From Methanoregula sp. PtaB.Bin085 (GTDB lineage Archaea; Halobacteriota; Methanomicrobia; Methanomicrobiales; Methanospirillaceae), in the NCBI RefSeq assembly GCF_002067035.1, contig NZ_MVQB01000016.1, positions 62,001 to 126,000 of the forward strand: a stretch of 64,000 nucleotides of DNA, written 5' to 3'. A program made the position numbers and the translations under genes. Each line of letters opens with the position of its first letter. The stretch's first letter is position 1. Below the pieces are notes generated by a model. It was not told where the DNA came from. It made no database searches and worked only from the letters and a program-made list of their open reading frames with translations. Shown here piece after piece: positions 1 to 9,063 of this stretch.

Positions 1-777
1 TTCCGGGTAAAGGCGGGTACTGTAAAGGTATGGGTAACCGGGACTGGCGAACTTGTCGTCCGGGGGGAAGATGTACAGGTCTGAAAGCGAGATCTTCCCT
101 TCTTCCTGCATCTGTTCGAGGATCCCCGTGCGGACGATTCCTGCATCGGCCTTCCGGCTGATAACATCATCGACGACAACCGTGTGAGACTCGGAGAAGG
201 TCAGGGACGCAAAATCGCGGTCCGGGTGAATCCCGTGTTCCAGGATCTCCCGGTATGCTGAATACCACCCTCCGAACGAATTGTTTCCTGCTGCGACAAC
301 ACGTTTTCCTTTCAGGTCAAGGTAACTCCTGATATCCCCGCGATCGCTTCGTGCGATAATGACGCCGCCGAATTCCTTGATAAACTGTCCGTCATGGTAG
401 GTGTTGAGCGTCAGCATCCGGCTCGTGCCATAGGTATCTTCAAGAGCTGCATCGATGCCGGGGTTACTCAGGACGAAATCCACGTCGCCCTCCGCGACAG
501 CCGGAGTGATATTCTCAAAGGTGAGGGGGACGAGCTCGAAATGATACCGGGGGAGTGCCGTATTCAGGTAATCGATCGTGGGCTGCCACAGGACCCTGCA
601 GGTTTCGATCCCCTGGTTGGCCAGTACCCCGATCCTTACATCCGTTGTAGCATTTTCCGCCGTGACCGGAACCATGCACCATGCCGTCAGCACCAGCAGC
701 AGGAGAAGCGGACACCAGTATTTCCTCTGCAGGGTTATCGGGAGATGCCGTACGGTCAGATGTTTCATGATATCCAT
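1..777 (-). CDS. PhnD-like periplasmic phosphate/phosphonate-type binding protein, partial (3' end cut by window)
   Basis: The reading frame is open from an ATG at 777 to the window edge, giving 259 visible residues. Residues about 20-40 are a hydrophobic signal segment rich in Leu followed by VPVTAEN, so the protein is exported. The mature part begins with a VRIGVLANQG strand and continues with DFVLSNPGID, FGGVIIARSD and LKGKRVVAAGNNSFGG, the pattern of type-2 periplasmic binding domains of the PhnD (PF12974) family. In archaea and bacteria such domains often occur alone or as the sensor part of histidine kinases. The missing C-terminus would decide between these, so ligand and role stay open. 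Confidence 0.75.
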   Translation of the reverse strand, partial: MDIMKHLTVRHLPITLQRKYWCPLLLLLVLTAWCMVPVTAENATTDVRIGVLANQGIETCRVLWQPTIDYLNTALPRYHFELVPLTFENITPAVAEGDVDFVLSNPGIDAALEDTYGTSRMLTLNTYHDGQFIKEFGGVIIARSDRGDIRSYLDLKGKRVVAAGNNSFGGWYSAYREILEHGIHPDRDFASLTFSESHTVVVDDVISRKADAGIVRTGILEQMQEEGKISLSDLYIFPPDDKFASPGYPYLYSTRLYPE

Positions 778-805
778 GCCTTGGTGCAGTGGCTTCATAT
801 ACGTT

Positions 806-1462
806 TCAGCCAGGGAAAGAAACGGCTGTCTTCCGGATATACTCCAGCGCCGCAACCGCATCCTTCCGTTTCTGGTCAACGGCATGCTCCTTCACCCAGC
901 CAAGGAACCGTTCGCGGGAGTCGGGAGGTATGGCATCACCCGCAGCCGCTACAATTTTCGCATACGTCCGCTGCGGGTAGAAGACCGATTGCGCTGCAGC
1001 AAGCAGGGCCGCGTGGTCCTGCGGGGTGAGAATTCCCTGCCGTTCCGCTTCCTTCAGCGTGAACCGGATATTCACGAGCGGCTCGGACAGTGCGAAGCCG
1101 GTCTCCGGGTCGAAGACCAGGGCCACCTCGTCGTCCGATACCAGTTCGCCGCTTTTGTACATCCGGTACACCTCCCCGATCCCGGTCATGCCGAGCGTGT
1201 CCATCTCGGCTGCCCGGAGAGCACCCATGCTGGATGACCCGACCACCGTAACGCCTTTTTTTATCGCAGCAAGGATCTCGCGGTGCGCCACCGCGGATTC
1301 CTGGTGGAAGACCCCGTCGATCAGGCCGATGACCGCGGCTCCGTCCTGCACGGCCTTCACCAGATCCCCCCGCTTTGCGGGCGGGCGGTATTCCGCAGGG
1401 ACTATCCTCTCTGCCGCTTCCCGCTCAAGACTCGGTCCGAGAAAGACGATGATCCGCTGCAT
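806..1462 (-). CDS. tfuA: TfuA-like protein (partner of YcaO in McrA thioamidation)
   Basis: This 218-residue protein starts MQRIIVFLGPSL and contains the TfuA core, with a GLIDGVFHQE segment and GSSSMGALRAAEMD near residues 75-90. In methanogens TfuA works with YcaO to convert a glycine of methyl-coenzyme M reductase subunit A to thioglycine; it is thought to deliver or activate sulfur. The gene lies directly downstream of ycaO, and their reading frames overlap by 38 bases, so translation is probably coupled. No transmembrane segment is visible and the protein should be cytoplasmic. Length and motif content match the family; the identification is firm, the exact chemical role less so. Confidence 0.92.
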   Translation of the reverse strand: MQRIIVFLGPSLEREAAERIVPAEYRPPAKRGDLVKAVQDGAAVIGLIDGVFHQESAVAHREILAAIKKGVTVVGSSSMGALRAAEMDTLGMTGIGEVYRMYKSGELVSDDEVALVFDPETGFALSEPLVNIRFTLKEAERQGILTPQDHAALLAAAQSVFYPQRTYAKIVAAAGDAIPPDSRERFLGWVKEHAVDQKRKDAVAALEYIRKTAVSFPG

Positions 1463-2636
1463 TGTCCGCCCGCTCTCCCCTGCGTTCCCGGTCCATGGCC
1501 CAGACCTCGAGGCCCGGCACGATGACCCGCACGACCGGCATCCCGATCTCCTCCCGGGTCAGGTCCACGATGATGACCCGGTCGAGACCCTGTTTGTCCA
1601 GCGCCGCGATGATATTCTCAATATCCTTTTTGAAATCGTCAGTGTCGGAAGACGTGAGGTTTTTGTAATCCTCAGTGCCGTTGTCCCGGAACCAGTAGCC
1701 GTTGATCCGTTTTGCCCGGTCGTACCCGATCTTCTTGCGCATCTCCGCAAGAACGGTGTCTTCCCGGGCGCCATGGATCTGGGTGAGCCGGCTCTGCGCC
1801 ACCTCGGTCAGCGCCCGCATCACCGCGATCCGGGCGCTGGTGTGCGTGCCGATGCCGATGGTGAGGAGGAGAGGATCTTTCAGGAGTACGTCGTCAGCAA
1901 CCGCGGCGATCGTGGGAATGCCGATGTCGCTCGTGATGTCCCGGACCGTCACCTCGACCTGCGCCTTTGCAAACTTCTCCAGCATGCCGGCGATTGCAGG
2001 ATCGTCCATGCCGGTGATCGCAGGCCCCGTGTCACGGGAAGATTCCACCAGCGACCATGCGTCCCGCTCGATGACCTCCGCGAGGGCATGGAAGACCGCT
2101 TCCTCGAACGTGTTCCCCGAGGCGAGGCCGTTGGTGTTTGTCCGGAACGGCCCGCGGTGGTGGGGCGGGAGCGGGTGGAAGACAGCGTGGGCCGGGACAA
2201 AGACCTGTTCGTTGTTCACGATATCGAAACCCTCGTACCACGCGATCGGCCGGTCAGGATCAAAACCCTCCGGCACGATCAGGTCGCGGGGATCGATCGT
2301 CCGCCCCCTGGCAAACATCTCCTGGTAATTTGCCATGGGCAGTCGCCGGTCGTGCATCTCTGAGGAGTAGCGCTCGATGCCCTCCATGATCGCCGAGATC
2401 CTGGACTCCTCGACCGTTGCCCCCTTGCCATTGTACACAGTAATTGCCCCGTCCATTGCGGTCGGGCGTATGCAGGAGAAGACCGGGATGCCGATGCGGT
2501 CGAGGTTCGTGATGTCGGCAACGCGGGTGATACCTGCCGCCGGAACCAGGGGCTCGATCCGGGCAAGCGTTGCGTCAAGCGGAGAAGCCCGCTGCGTCTC
2601 GTTGTTGTAGGTCTTTTTGCAGGATGTGAGCTGCAT
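1425..2636 (-). CDS. ycaO: YcaO-type ATP-dependent cyclodehydratase/thioamidase for McrA thioglycine
   Basis: YcaO enzymes activate a peptide amide with ATP. In methanogens the enzyme, together with TfuA, installs thioglycine in McrA near the active site. The 403-residue protein shows the YcaO ATP-binding elements: EESRISAIMEGIERYS (about 76-91), the AEVIERDAWS motif near 190, and the C-terminal PVVRVIVPGLEVW segment. I chose the ATG at 2636 (MQLTSCKKTY) because a GGTGA ribosome-binding sequence lies 4 bases upstream; a longer frame to 2675 adds 13 residues that do not look conserved. The C-terminus overlaps tfuA. The gene pair is a methanogen marker. Confidence 0.93.
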   Translation of the reverse strand: MQLTSCKKTYNNETQRASPLDATLARIEPLVPAAGITRVADITNLDRIGIPVFSCIRPTAMDGAITVYNGKGATVEESRISAIMEGIERYSSEMHDRRLPMANYQEMFARGRTIDPRDLIVPEGFDPDRPIAWYEGFDIVNNEQVFVPAHAVFHPLPPHHRGPFRTNTNGLASGNTFEEAVFHALAEVIERDAWSLVESSRDTGPAITGMDDPAIAGMLEKFAKAQVEVTVRDITSDIGIPTIAAVADDVLLKDPLLLTIGIGTHTSARIAVMRALTEVAQSRLTQIHGAREDTVLAEMRKKIGYDRAKRINGYWFRDNGTEDYKNLTSSDTDDFKKDIENIIAALDKQGLDRVIIVDLTREEIGMPVVRVIVPGLEVWAMDRERRGERADNAADHRLSRTES

Positions 2637-2853
2637 GGAGTCACCGCATACCGTCCCGGCATCGTGCCGGTCCATTACTGATCATGTGAATCCTGCCGGT
2701 GTTTATACATGCCCATTTCCTGCCCGGCAGGGCGATCCCCGCAAGGGTACTGTCCTGTCCCGGCCGGCTTTTCTTCATGACGTCCGGATGTCCCGGAGGC
2801 AAATAAATCCATTAATACCGCTTGTCGCGAATATCAGAACAGAGGAATCATCT

Positions 2854-3259
2854 GTGAAACATCCTGGAACCATTGCCGGAGCGTGTGCGCTCCTGCTCAT
2901 CGCCGCGCTCATCTGTGCTGGCTGCACCTCGCCTTCGGGGGGGGAACGTCAACCCCTCACCGGTTCCCACTCCTGCAGCCACAGTTGTCCCGGCAGGAAC
3001 TCCCGTCCGGGGCAGCTGTGGGTTCACAACATGCCACGGGCTCGATCTTGCCTGCGGATCCGATGCACCGGAGATCTGCACCATGGAATACCGGATTGGC
3101 GACAAATGCCGGCAGTATGCGTCATGCGACACGAGCGGGGGCCAATGCACGCTCGTCACCGGCCCGGAATTTGCTGCCTGCAGATCCTGCGCTGAGCAGT
3201 GCCGGATTGCGGCCGGGCCCGACGGCCTCGCTGCATTCTCCTGCGAGGAGAAGTGCTGA
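2854..3259 (+). pseudogene. Cys-rich lipoprotein gene split by a frameshift in a run of eight Gs
   Basis: A GTG at 2854 preceded by AGAGG opens a frame with a lipoprotein signal: a hydrophobic stretch, then ICAGCTS. The frame then meets eight consecutive Gs (2937-2944). Past them the coherent protein continues one base further on: a Pro/Thr-rich linker (PSPVPTPAATVV), then a Cys-rich domain with CGFTTCHG, CGSDAPEIC, CRQYASC and CRSCAEQC, ending EEKC at 3259. Joining the halves needs one G fewer. So this is either a sequencing or assembly error, a phase-variable gene, or a mutated gene. I do not recognise the Cys-rich domain. It would sit on the outer face of the cell membrane. Confidence 0.6.
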
Positions 3260-3345
3260 ACTGTCCCGGTCCGTACCCATCCCCCTTTTTATCCGGGCCA
3301 GCCGGAAATCCTTTATATCCGCCACGACAACCATGTGAAAATACC

Positions 3346-3708
3346 ATGACAAACGAGATCATCATTGTCAGTACACCCTATGTGCCCGGCTATAAGATCA
3401 CAAAGACCATCGGTGTCACCTGGGGACTGATTGTCAGGAGCCGGGGTCTCGGGCGGAACATTACGGCCGGCCTCCGGTCCATCGTGGGCGGAGAGATCCA
3501 CGAATACACAGAACTGCTCAACCAGTCACGGGAAGAGGCACTCGACCGGTTGAAGGAGCACGCGAAGGCACTCGGGGCAAATGCGGTTGTCAGCATGCAG
3601 TTCGATTCGTCCGAGATGGGTGAGACCATGACCGAACTGCTCGCGTATGGGACTGCGGTCACGGTGGAGAAGGAGACCGCGCCGGCAAGCCCGGTGCGAC
3701 TCGGGTAG
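3346..3708 (+). CDS. YbjQ/UPF0145 family protein
   Basis: This is a 120-residue protein with the YbjQ family pattern: VSTPYVPGYKITKTIGV at the N-terminus, the VRSRGLGRNITAGLRSIVGGE region, and ALGANAVVSMQFDSSEM in the second half. The family forms small homopentamers of unknown function and is often annotated as heavy-metal binding. A TATA-like TTTATATCC (3312-3320) lies about 26-34 bases before the ATG, so the mRNA is probably leaderless or nearly so. Single-gene unit on the plus strand. Confidence 0.85.
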   Translation: MTNEIIIVSTPYVPGYKITKTIGVTWGLIVRSRGLGRNITAGLRSIVGGEIHEYTELLNQSREEALDRLKEHAKALGANAVVSMQFDSSEMGETMTELLAYGTAVTVEKETAPASPVRLG

Positions 3709-4110
3709 ATGGCGCCCTAACGACCTTCCTCAGTTCGTTCATGCACCGGAATGGAGCTGTCTTTCCTTTTTAAAGAGTGCTCCGCGGAGAAACGGGCATG
3801 AACCTGCTCCATCCACACAAGACCGATGAAGACCGGCCGGTTATCCTGAATTAATATGAGTCCTCCCCGCCTCAGGGCCGCTGCGCGGCACGGCGGGGCA
3901 AGAGCAGGGGAGGGAGGTGTTGATAATCATGACATTACGGAATGAGTCAGGTTTCCGGAAAGAGGTAATTGAAATCGCCCGCGGGGGCGCCCCGTCAGGG
4001 GCGGGCGACGTCTATCATAATGGGGGTATAGGGACATCAGCCCCCATCATTTGACATTTCCGGAATATCCCGCTAAAGATATTTTCCAGGCAGAGATTTC
4101 TCCCACCCGG
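3709..4110. other. Intergenic stretch with a GC-rich hairpin and no gene seen
   Basis: No convincing coding frame is present. Around 3977-4008 lies a strongly self-complementary GC-rich block (GCCCG...CGCCCC-GTCA-GGGGCGGGC) that could fold as a stem of about ten pairs, followed by an AT-richer tail before the convergent FEN-1 gene. It may act as a 3' structure for the flanking genes. No tRNA or rRNA signature was recognised. Confidence 0.4.
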
Positions 4111-5112
4111 TCAGAACCAGCTCTCGAGCGTCTTCTGCCCTGCCTTGACCGTGAACCCCTCGAGCGCCCTGTCCACGCGTTCCGGGGAAAAGTCATACCC
4201 GTCGCAGAGCATCCGCCGGATCCCTTCGGCATCCATGTGTCCCGCGGCAAGGGAGTAGTTATCGGTGACAGGCGGGTGGAGGAACATCTCCATGACCGGA
4301 GCTGGGTCGAAGTCCGGCTGCTTCTCCCTCAGTTTCTGTGCAAATTCCCCTTTCTGAACAATCTTCAGGCCGGTCTTCGCACCAACGCCTTCGATGCCCG
4401 GGTTGAAATCGGTCCCGACAAGGATACCGATCTCGATCAGCTGTTCGCGGGTGAGGTGGAGACCGGCAAGGGTATCGGCGAGCACGATCCGTTCCGGGTT
4501 CACGGTAATCTGACGGCCCCGGATCTTCCGTTTCCCGGAGACGGTCAGGTTCCGCACCAGCTGCGGGGCGCCGAAGAGCAGGGTGTCGTAGTCCTGCGAG
4601 ACAACGTACCGGGCATCTCCCTTTGCCACCATGTGCGATGCCTGCGCCTCGCCCTCGCCGGGGGCCTGGACAATAGGGATCCCCATCAGCCGGAGCAGTT
4701 CCTTTGAGGTATCGATAATCGTGGAGTCGACCCGGGTTGAGGAACGGGCCTGCCTGTACGCCTCCTCCTCGTCGCCACGTTCGAGCGCCTCTTTCCACTT
4801 CTCCCCGGCTTCGGTCCGCAGTTTCCGGCGTTCGTCTATGGTTGCCTGCTTGAGCGCTGTCGGTTTCCCGTCAAAGACGAAGACCGGCTTTATCCCCTTC
4901 TCCATGAAACTGGAGACCCGGAAGAGGATCCCCGAAAGGTGTGACGTGACCCTTCCCTTCCGGTCCATCAGCGGTGTCCCGTCCGGCTGCCGGATGATGG
5001 TCAGGAACTGGTAGAGCGCGTTGTTGGCATCAATGGCCGCAACGCCCGGCAGCGCCTCCCAGGTTATTGGTGTCTTGTATTCTGCGATGATATCCCGTAA
5101 TGCAACGCCCAT
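4111..5112 (-). CDS. fen: Flap endonuclease 1 (FEN-1)
   Basis: FEN-1 removes 5' flaps during Okazaki-fragment maturation and repair. The 333-residue protein has the XPG-N domain ([20 protein letters not shown]), the XPG-I metal-binding loop ([25 protein letters not shown]) and the helix-hairpin-helix [20 protein letters not shown]. It ends QKTLESWF, a PIP-box for PCNA binding. The start is the ATG at 5112 (MGVALRDI), the conserved archaeal N-terminus that must be free for catalysis; the extra 17 codons upstream are not part of the protein. Acidic active-site residues are present. Confidence 0.96.
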   Translation of the reverse strand: MGVALRDIIAEYKTPITWEALPGVAAIDANNALYQFLTIIRQPDGTPLMDRKGRVTSHLSGILFRVSSFMEKGIKPVFVFDGKPTALKQATIDERRKLRTEAGEKWKEALERGDEEEAYRQARSSTRVDSTIIDTSKELLRLMGIPIVQAPGEGEAQASHMVAKGDARYVVSQDYDTLLFGAPQLVRNLTVSGKRKIRGRQITVNPERIVLADTLAGLHLTREQLIEIGILVGTDFNPGIEGVGAKTGLKIVQKGEFAQKLREKQPDFDPAPVMEMFLHPPVTDNYSLAAGHMDAEGIRRMLCDGYDFSPERVDRALEGFTVKAGQKTLESWF

Positions 5113-5134
5113 GTGCGGTTCCCCCGCATAGGTA

Positions 5135-5449
5135 TTATCGGTACGCCCGCCTTGAAAATTCACCGATCAGTTCGTCGAGATGGGAGAGCGCCATGTCGTA
5201 TTTGTCCTGCATCCGGTTCGAGATCTCCTCGAGGTTGGTGCGGAGCATCCGTTCGCGGATCACCACGCTCCTCTCGAGGTGGCGCATCTTGATATTGAGG
5301 GAAAGGAGGAGGCCGCCAAGGGCAATGACCATCAGGCCGGCGGCAACCGCGATGATGGTGTCCTGCCAGAACCGGGTGACAAGCACGAGCGTCGAGCCAA
5401 TCATTACGACGGTGAGGAGGATATCGACCAGGTATTCGCGAATATCCAT
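5135..5449 (-). CDS. Small membrane protein with two TM helices and a C-terminal coiled coil
   Basis: The 104-residue protein has two hydrophobic helices (roughly residues 8-26 and 33-51), followed by a charged helical region ([24 protein letters not shown]) typical of a short coiled coil. I recognise no family. The chosen ATG at 5449 fits a TATA-like CTTAATTA about 30 bases upstream (5478-5485), suggesting a leaderless message; an ATG at 5470 would add seven residues. It reads divergently from the presenilin homologue and lies 22 bases upstream of FEN-1 on the same strand. Confidence 0.65.
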   Translation of the reverse strand: MDIREYLVDILLTVVMIGSTLVLVTRFWQDTIIAVAAGLMVIALGGLLLSLNIKMRHLERSVVIRERMLRTNLEEISNRMQDKYDMALSHLDELIGEFSRRAYR

Positions 5450-5484
5450 GTTTTTAGATAATGAGAGCACACTAATTAAGCTAA

Positions 5485-6414
5485 TTGGTCAGGAGTCGAT
5501 GCCATCTGGAGACGAAAAACCTCATCCCGTTCCTTGCAATGCCGGTCCTGCTCCTTGCCGTGGAAGCCGGTGCCCTGCTGCTCTCGCTTCCCGTGCAGGC
5601 AGCCGGTGTCGTGGCATTCGAAGACCCCGAATCAATGGCGAATCCGGTCATCTTCATCGGCATCATGCTCGCCTTCACAGCGCTCATGCTGGTCCTGATC
5701 CGGTACGACCTCAAAAAAGTGATCGCGGCAGTCATCGGCATCTCGATCTTCCTGACGTTCGTCTATATCTACATGGCCATCGTGTATGCGCTGGCCGGTG
5801 CAACGGATGCTGCCACCATCATCGTCCTGGTCCTTGCCATCCTTTCCTCCATCCTCCTGTACAGGTTCCCGGAATGGTACGTCATTGACGGACTGGGTAT
5901 TCTCATAGGTGCCGGCGTTGCCGCGATCTTCGGTGCATCGCTCGAGGTTCTGCCGGTCATTATCCTGCTCATCATCCTTGCAGTGTACGACGCGATCTCG
6001 GTGTACAAGACAAAGCACATGATCACGCTTGCGGAGGGTGTCGTGGACATGAAAACCCCGATCCTCTTCGTCATCCCGAAGAAGCGGGGCTATTCGTTCA
6101 TCAAAGAGGGGATCGGGAAGATTAGTGGCGAGGAGGGTGCTGCCGGCGAGCGTGCGGCCTTCATCATCGGCATGGGCGACATGATCATGCCGTCGATCCT
6201 CGTGGTCTCTGCCAACGTCTTCATGCAGGGCACGCGGCTGGGGGGAATGATCAACCTGCCGGCGCTCGGTGCGATCATCGGTTCGCTCGCCGGGCTCGTT
6301 GTCCTGCTGTACTTTGTCATGTCCGGCAAGCCGCAGGCCGGCCTGCCGCCGCTGAACGGGGGGACGATCCTCGGGTTCCTGGCCGGGTGGGCGGCGATGA
6401 CGGCGATGGGATAA
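5485..6414 (+). CDS. Archaeal presenilin/signal peptide peptidase homologue (GxGD intramembrane aspartyl protease)
   Basis: This polytopic membrane protein of about 309 residues carries both catalytic motifs of the presenilin/SPP clan: a Tyr-Asp in VYDAISVY (Asp about 169) and GMGD (Asp about 232), each in a hydrophobic helix. A Pro-Ala-Leu element (NLPALG) follows near the C-terminus. It matches the archaeal PSH family (PF06550), whose members cleave single-pass membrane peptides within the bilayer. The start is uncertain: the frame opens with a TTG at 5485, while the first ATG at 5539 would remove part of helix 1. The natural substrate in methanogens is unknown. Confidence 0.88.
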   Translation: MVRSRCHLETKNLIPFLAMPVLLLAVEAGALLLSLPVQAAGVVAFEDPESMANPVIFIGIMLAFTALMLVLIRYDLKKVIAAVIGISIFLTFVYIYMAIVYALAGATDAATIIVLVLAILSSILLYRFPEWYVIDGLGILIGAGVAAIFGASLEVLPVIILLIILAVYDAISVYKTKHMITLAEGVVDMKTPILFVIPKKRGYSFIKEGIGKISGEEGAAGERAAFIIGMGDMIMPSILVVSANVFMQGTRLGGMINLPALGAIIGSLAGLVVLLYFVMSGKPQAGLPPLNGGTILGFLAGWAAMTAMG

Positions 6415-6722
6415 TAGCCATTCGTAAAAAAAATGCGGAGTGTTCATTGCTTATTGTAGGGAGTCAGTTTCGGGAATTTTTTCCGGAGGAATGAGCTCTG
6501 CAATTCTGGTGTTCACTCTTCCCTCCGCCATTAAAAGGACGGTTCCATGATCGTATTCCGGCGATTCTTCCCGACCACCCGGATCTTCTCATCCTCATGA
6601 CCTTATCGTCAGTCGGATTTCGATGAATACTTGTGCAGGAGCGGGCATGGCAGTGCCACGGCGTTGCTGTTCAGGCCGGTAATGTTATATGATTACCTTT
6701 TTATAATGGATATCCTGCGATT
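6415..6722. other. Intergenic, convergent genes, nothing recognised
   Basis: About 300 bases between two convergent genes. There are short A-runs just after the presenilin-homologue stop and AT-rich text near 6680-6712. No open frame with a ribosome-binding site and no RNA signature was found. Confidence 0.3.
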
Positions 6723-7085
6723 TCATGGATATGGAACCCTTTTCGGGGAGTCCCAGATACTAATTACCGTTCTGTTGCCGGGATCCACGTAAACGTGGAG
6801 AGAACGCGATCGGGAATCGATTATGACATCGGGGGTCTTGAGAAAAATCTCTTCCCCGCCTCCTGCTATAGTCGTTGTCGCATTCATATTTACGTCCGCG
6901 ATAGTCCATGGTTCGGTCAGGTAGGATTGAACCGTCGTGTTATTCAGCGCAATGCCAATAATGAGGGCTGTTGTATTTTCCGGGGGTATCGAATCCTGTA
7001 TCCCTTCCGGAATGATGCATCCTGTCAGAATAACAAGAAAACCAATGCTGAAAAAAATGATAAGGAAATACAATTTGCTGCTCAT
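6723..7085 (-). CDS. Small lipoprotein of unknown function
   Basis: The 120-residue protein starts MSSKLYFLII and has a clear lipoprotein signal ending ILTGC at about residue 20, followed by an Asn/Thr-rich extracellular part with several N-glycosylation-type NTT/NAT sites. No known domain was recognised. The start at 7085 is chosen because the hydrophobic core follows at once; a longer frame upstream adds a hydrophilic piece. Base composition is noticeably AT-richer than in neighbouring genes, as for the next gene upstream, hinting that both arrived together. Confidence 0.65.
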   Translation of the reverse strand: MSSKLYFLIIFFSIGFLVILTGCIIPEGIQDSIPPENTTALIIGIALNNTTVQSYLTEPWTIADVNMNATTTIAGGGEEIFLKTPDVIIDSRSRSLHVYVDPGNRTVISIWDSPKRVPYP

Positions 7086-7086
7086 G

Positions 7087-7895
7087 TTATGCCCATGTGG
7101 AAAATTTCCATGCATCTCCACACATCGTATGGCTTTCATATGGTGGATTGTCCGGCCTGAAGAATGTTAATGTTGTCAGGGAATCACTCCAGTACTGAAT
7201 TCCTGAATTATAAAACAGATATTCATTTTTAAATATTGAATTAGTTGCATCCTGGGAAAATGGATTAGTACCATCAGCGAAGATTTCATTTGCACAATTA
7301 TATTTTGTCTGGCGGTAATAAAGGTGTCCATCTCTGACCCACGTACCATCAATCATTATATGGTAGACATACCCGGCGGAATCAAGGGTATTCGTCACAT
7401 AAATCCGGTACGACGTGGATTTTGAAGAAGTTGTAGTCCCATTGAATCTGTATTCACCTTCATCATTGTCATAGGTAAAGTATTGTCTGCTCAGATTATT
7501 GATGGATCTAATAACTCCCGCTTCTGTCCAATCATCCTGTCCATTTGGTTTAACCTTGCCAAACAGGACCGGCCGGGAGAGCCCTCCTGGTATACCCCCC
7601 TGCCGGTAAAAGACTCCCACAATGATCGGAGCGGGATAACGGGAGCGTCCGCTGGATCCGGTTCGCATACTCCAATTTCGCTGGTTTCCGTTACCGGAAT
7701 ATCTTCCGGCGTCACATCCACACCGGGACCCCCGCCGTCCGCTCTCCGTTTCATCCACGTTCTCTGTGCAGCGTGCGCTACACACACGAGAATCACCTGC
7801 ATGAGCAGTAACCTCGCGAAGCACTGCGCCTCACGCGGCGGGTGTGTAATCCGCCGGATCTTTGTCATCACGAGGTGTCCGGATTCGCGTTGCAT
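7087..7895 (-). pseudogene. Secreted protein gene broken by a -1 frameshift
   Basis: Two overlapping minus-strand frames make one protein. The first runs from an ATG at 7895, has a hydrophobic signal-like helix (CFARLLLMQVILVCVAHA) and continues to DPADAPVIP. The second carries on with PAPIIVGVFYRQGG and an Asn/Tyr-rich domain to 7087. The switch falls around 7630-7650 and needs one additional base to restore the frame. TATA-like AT-rich DNA (about 7915-7940) precedes the ATG. The second half has TYDNDEGEYRF, YHIMIDGTWVRDG and HLYYRQTKYNC, resembling a beta-rich extracellular domain, but I cannot name it. It is either a decayed gene or a sequencing slip. Confidence 0.5.
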
Positions 7896-8106
7896 TGTGA
7901 TTGGCTTATGTTGATATATTGAGGATAAATATTTGATGGTTGAATGTGAATTTTTTGTATACAGTCCCCGCACCCGGGAGCACGATGGCTGACGCATCGC
8001 AGGGCCGGAGATCATGATACGCCATTGCGAAGCGCGGAACTGAAAAGAATCACGTGCAACACTCATCGCAACCTTGAATGCTTCCCCTTTCTCATAGTAC
8101 ACTATT

Positions 8107-8154
8107 GGCGATGAAGTCCGCCATCAATTGCCCCTTCGGCTGATGACTTCTACC
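8107..8154 (+). promoter_or_regulatory. Fluoride riboswitch (crcB-type), copy 1
   Basis: The element matches the fluoride aptamer: GGCG, AUG, P1 strand AAGUC, CGCC pairing back to GGCG (pseudoknot), a joining segment with CAAUU, a P3 hairpin GCC-CCUUC-GGC, then conserved UGAU, P1 partner GACUU and CUACC. It ends 13 bases before the start codon of the downstream operon, with AGGTAG between, so control of translation start is likely. The internal ATG opens a 10-codon mini-ORF ending at the UGA of UGAUGA. Confidence 0.9.
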
Positions 8155-8167
8155 AGAATTCAGGTAG

Positions 8168-9055
8168 ATGATGCCGATGATCCCCTCACGGGAAACCACA
8201 ATCCGGTATATTCTGGAGCGGCGGTGCGAATCCGGCGGGTACTGCTTTTACCGGCTCGATGAGCCGAACGCCGGTGACACGTATTACGCGCTTGCAGCCC
8301 TCGCGATTCTTGATGCACGGCCTCATGAAGATGAAGCGACCCGACGGTATCTTCACGCATTCCAGCGCGGGGACAGTTCGTTCCCGAATGTCAATGTCGG
8401 TCATGCCGTGATCCGGAGCCTGGCCCTCCTTGGGGAACGACCGGCCATGGATCCGCGGGACTGGATCCTCAGCGCCATGGTACCCCCGGGGGATACGTCC
8501 CGGCCGGTCGAATCCTCGTCGCTCTTCGAGCCGTTGTACCATCTTACGGGGTTGTGCCGGCACCTGGGGATCGAAGTGCCCCCCGGCAAAAAGGACGAGT
8601 TGCTCAGGGCAATCCTCCGGTACCGCCATCCCGACGGCGGCTTCGGGGAGCCGTTTTCGACCATGATCGAGACCGCCCATGCGCTTTCTGTCCTTCAGGT
8701 TCTCGATCCGTCATCGCCCCAAAAAGAATCAGGAACCTTCCTTACACAATGCGAGGACCCGGAGTACGGTTTCCTGTCCGTACCAGGTGCCCGGCCCGCG
8801 TTCCTCGAACACATCCATGCCGGAATTCTTGCCTGTTCCCTGACCGGGTACCCCTCGCCAGCGTTCGGGCGCTGCAGGGAATTCATCGTGAAGTGCATCC
8901 GTGAGAATGGCGGGTATTGCCGGTCAGTCTTCGGGGGATCGGCAACGCTGGAGAATACCTGGCTTGCCGTGACGGCGATGAAGATGATGGATGATCTGGA
9001 CCGGGGCGTGGCAGTGAATCTCGCCCGGAAACCTGCGGAACGGTGCTGCGACTGA
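8168..9055 (+). CDS. Prenyltransferase/terpene-cyclase-like alpha-alpha-barrel repeat protein, first gene of a fluoride-riboswitch operon
   Basis: The 295-residue protein consists of repeats of the PFTB/squalene-cyclase type, each with a Gly-Gly turn followed by an aromatic-rich helix: SGGYCFYRLDEPNAGDTYYALAAL, DGGFGE..TMIETAHALSVLQ and GGYCRSVFGG..LENTWLAVTAM. This fold is shared by protein prenyltransferase beta subunits and terpene cyclases, and also by noncatalytic relatives. The DxDD motif of squalene-hopene cyclase is not seen, so a catalytic role is unproven. The ATG at 8168 follows AGGTAG. The gene is followed after 8 bases by a zinc-ribbon protein and then a winged-helix protein, and a fluoride riboswitch precedes all three, which implies induction by fluoride. 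Confidence 0.75.
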   Translation: MMPMIPSRETTIRYILERRCESGGYCFYRLDEPNAGDTYYALAALAILDARPHEDEATRRYLHAFQRGDSSFPNVNVGHAVIRSLALLGERPAMDPRDWILSAMVPPGDTSRPVESSSLFEPLYHLTGLCRHLGIEVPPGKKDELLRAILRYRHPDGGFGEPFSTMIETAHALSVLQVLDPSSPQKESGTFLTQCEDPEYGFLSVPGARPAFLEHIHAGILACSLTGYPSPAFGRCREFIVKCIRENGGYCRSVFGGSATLENTWLAVTAMKMMDDLDRGVAVNLARKPAERCCD

Positions 9056-9063
9056 GGTGCCGG

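Noticed and set aside
1026-2363. A 445-codon plus-strand frame opposite tfuA-ycaO
   Set aside because: It is a shadow of the GC-biased codons of the genuine minus-strand genes.
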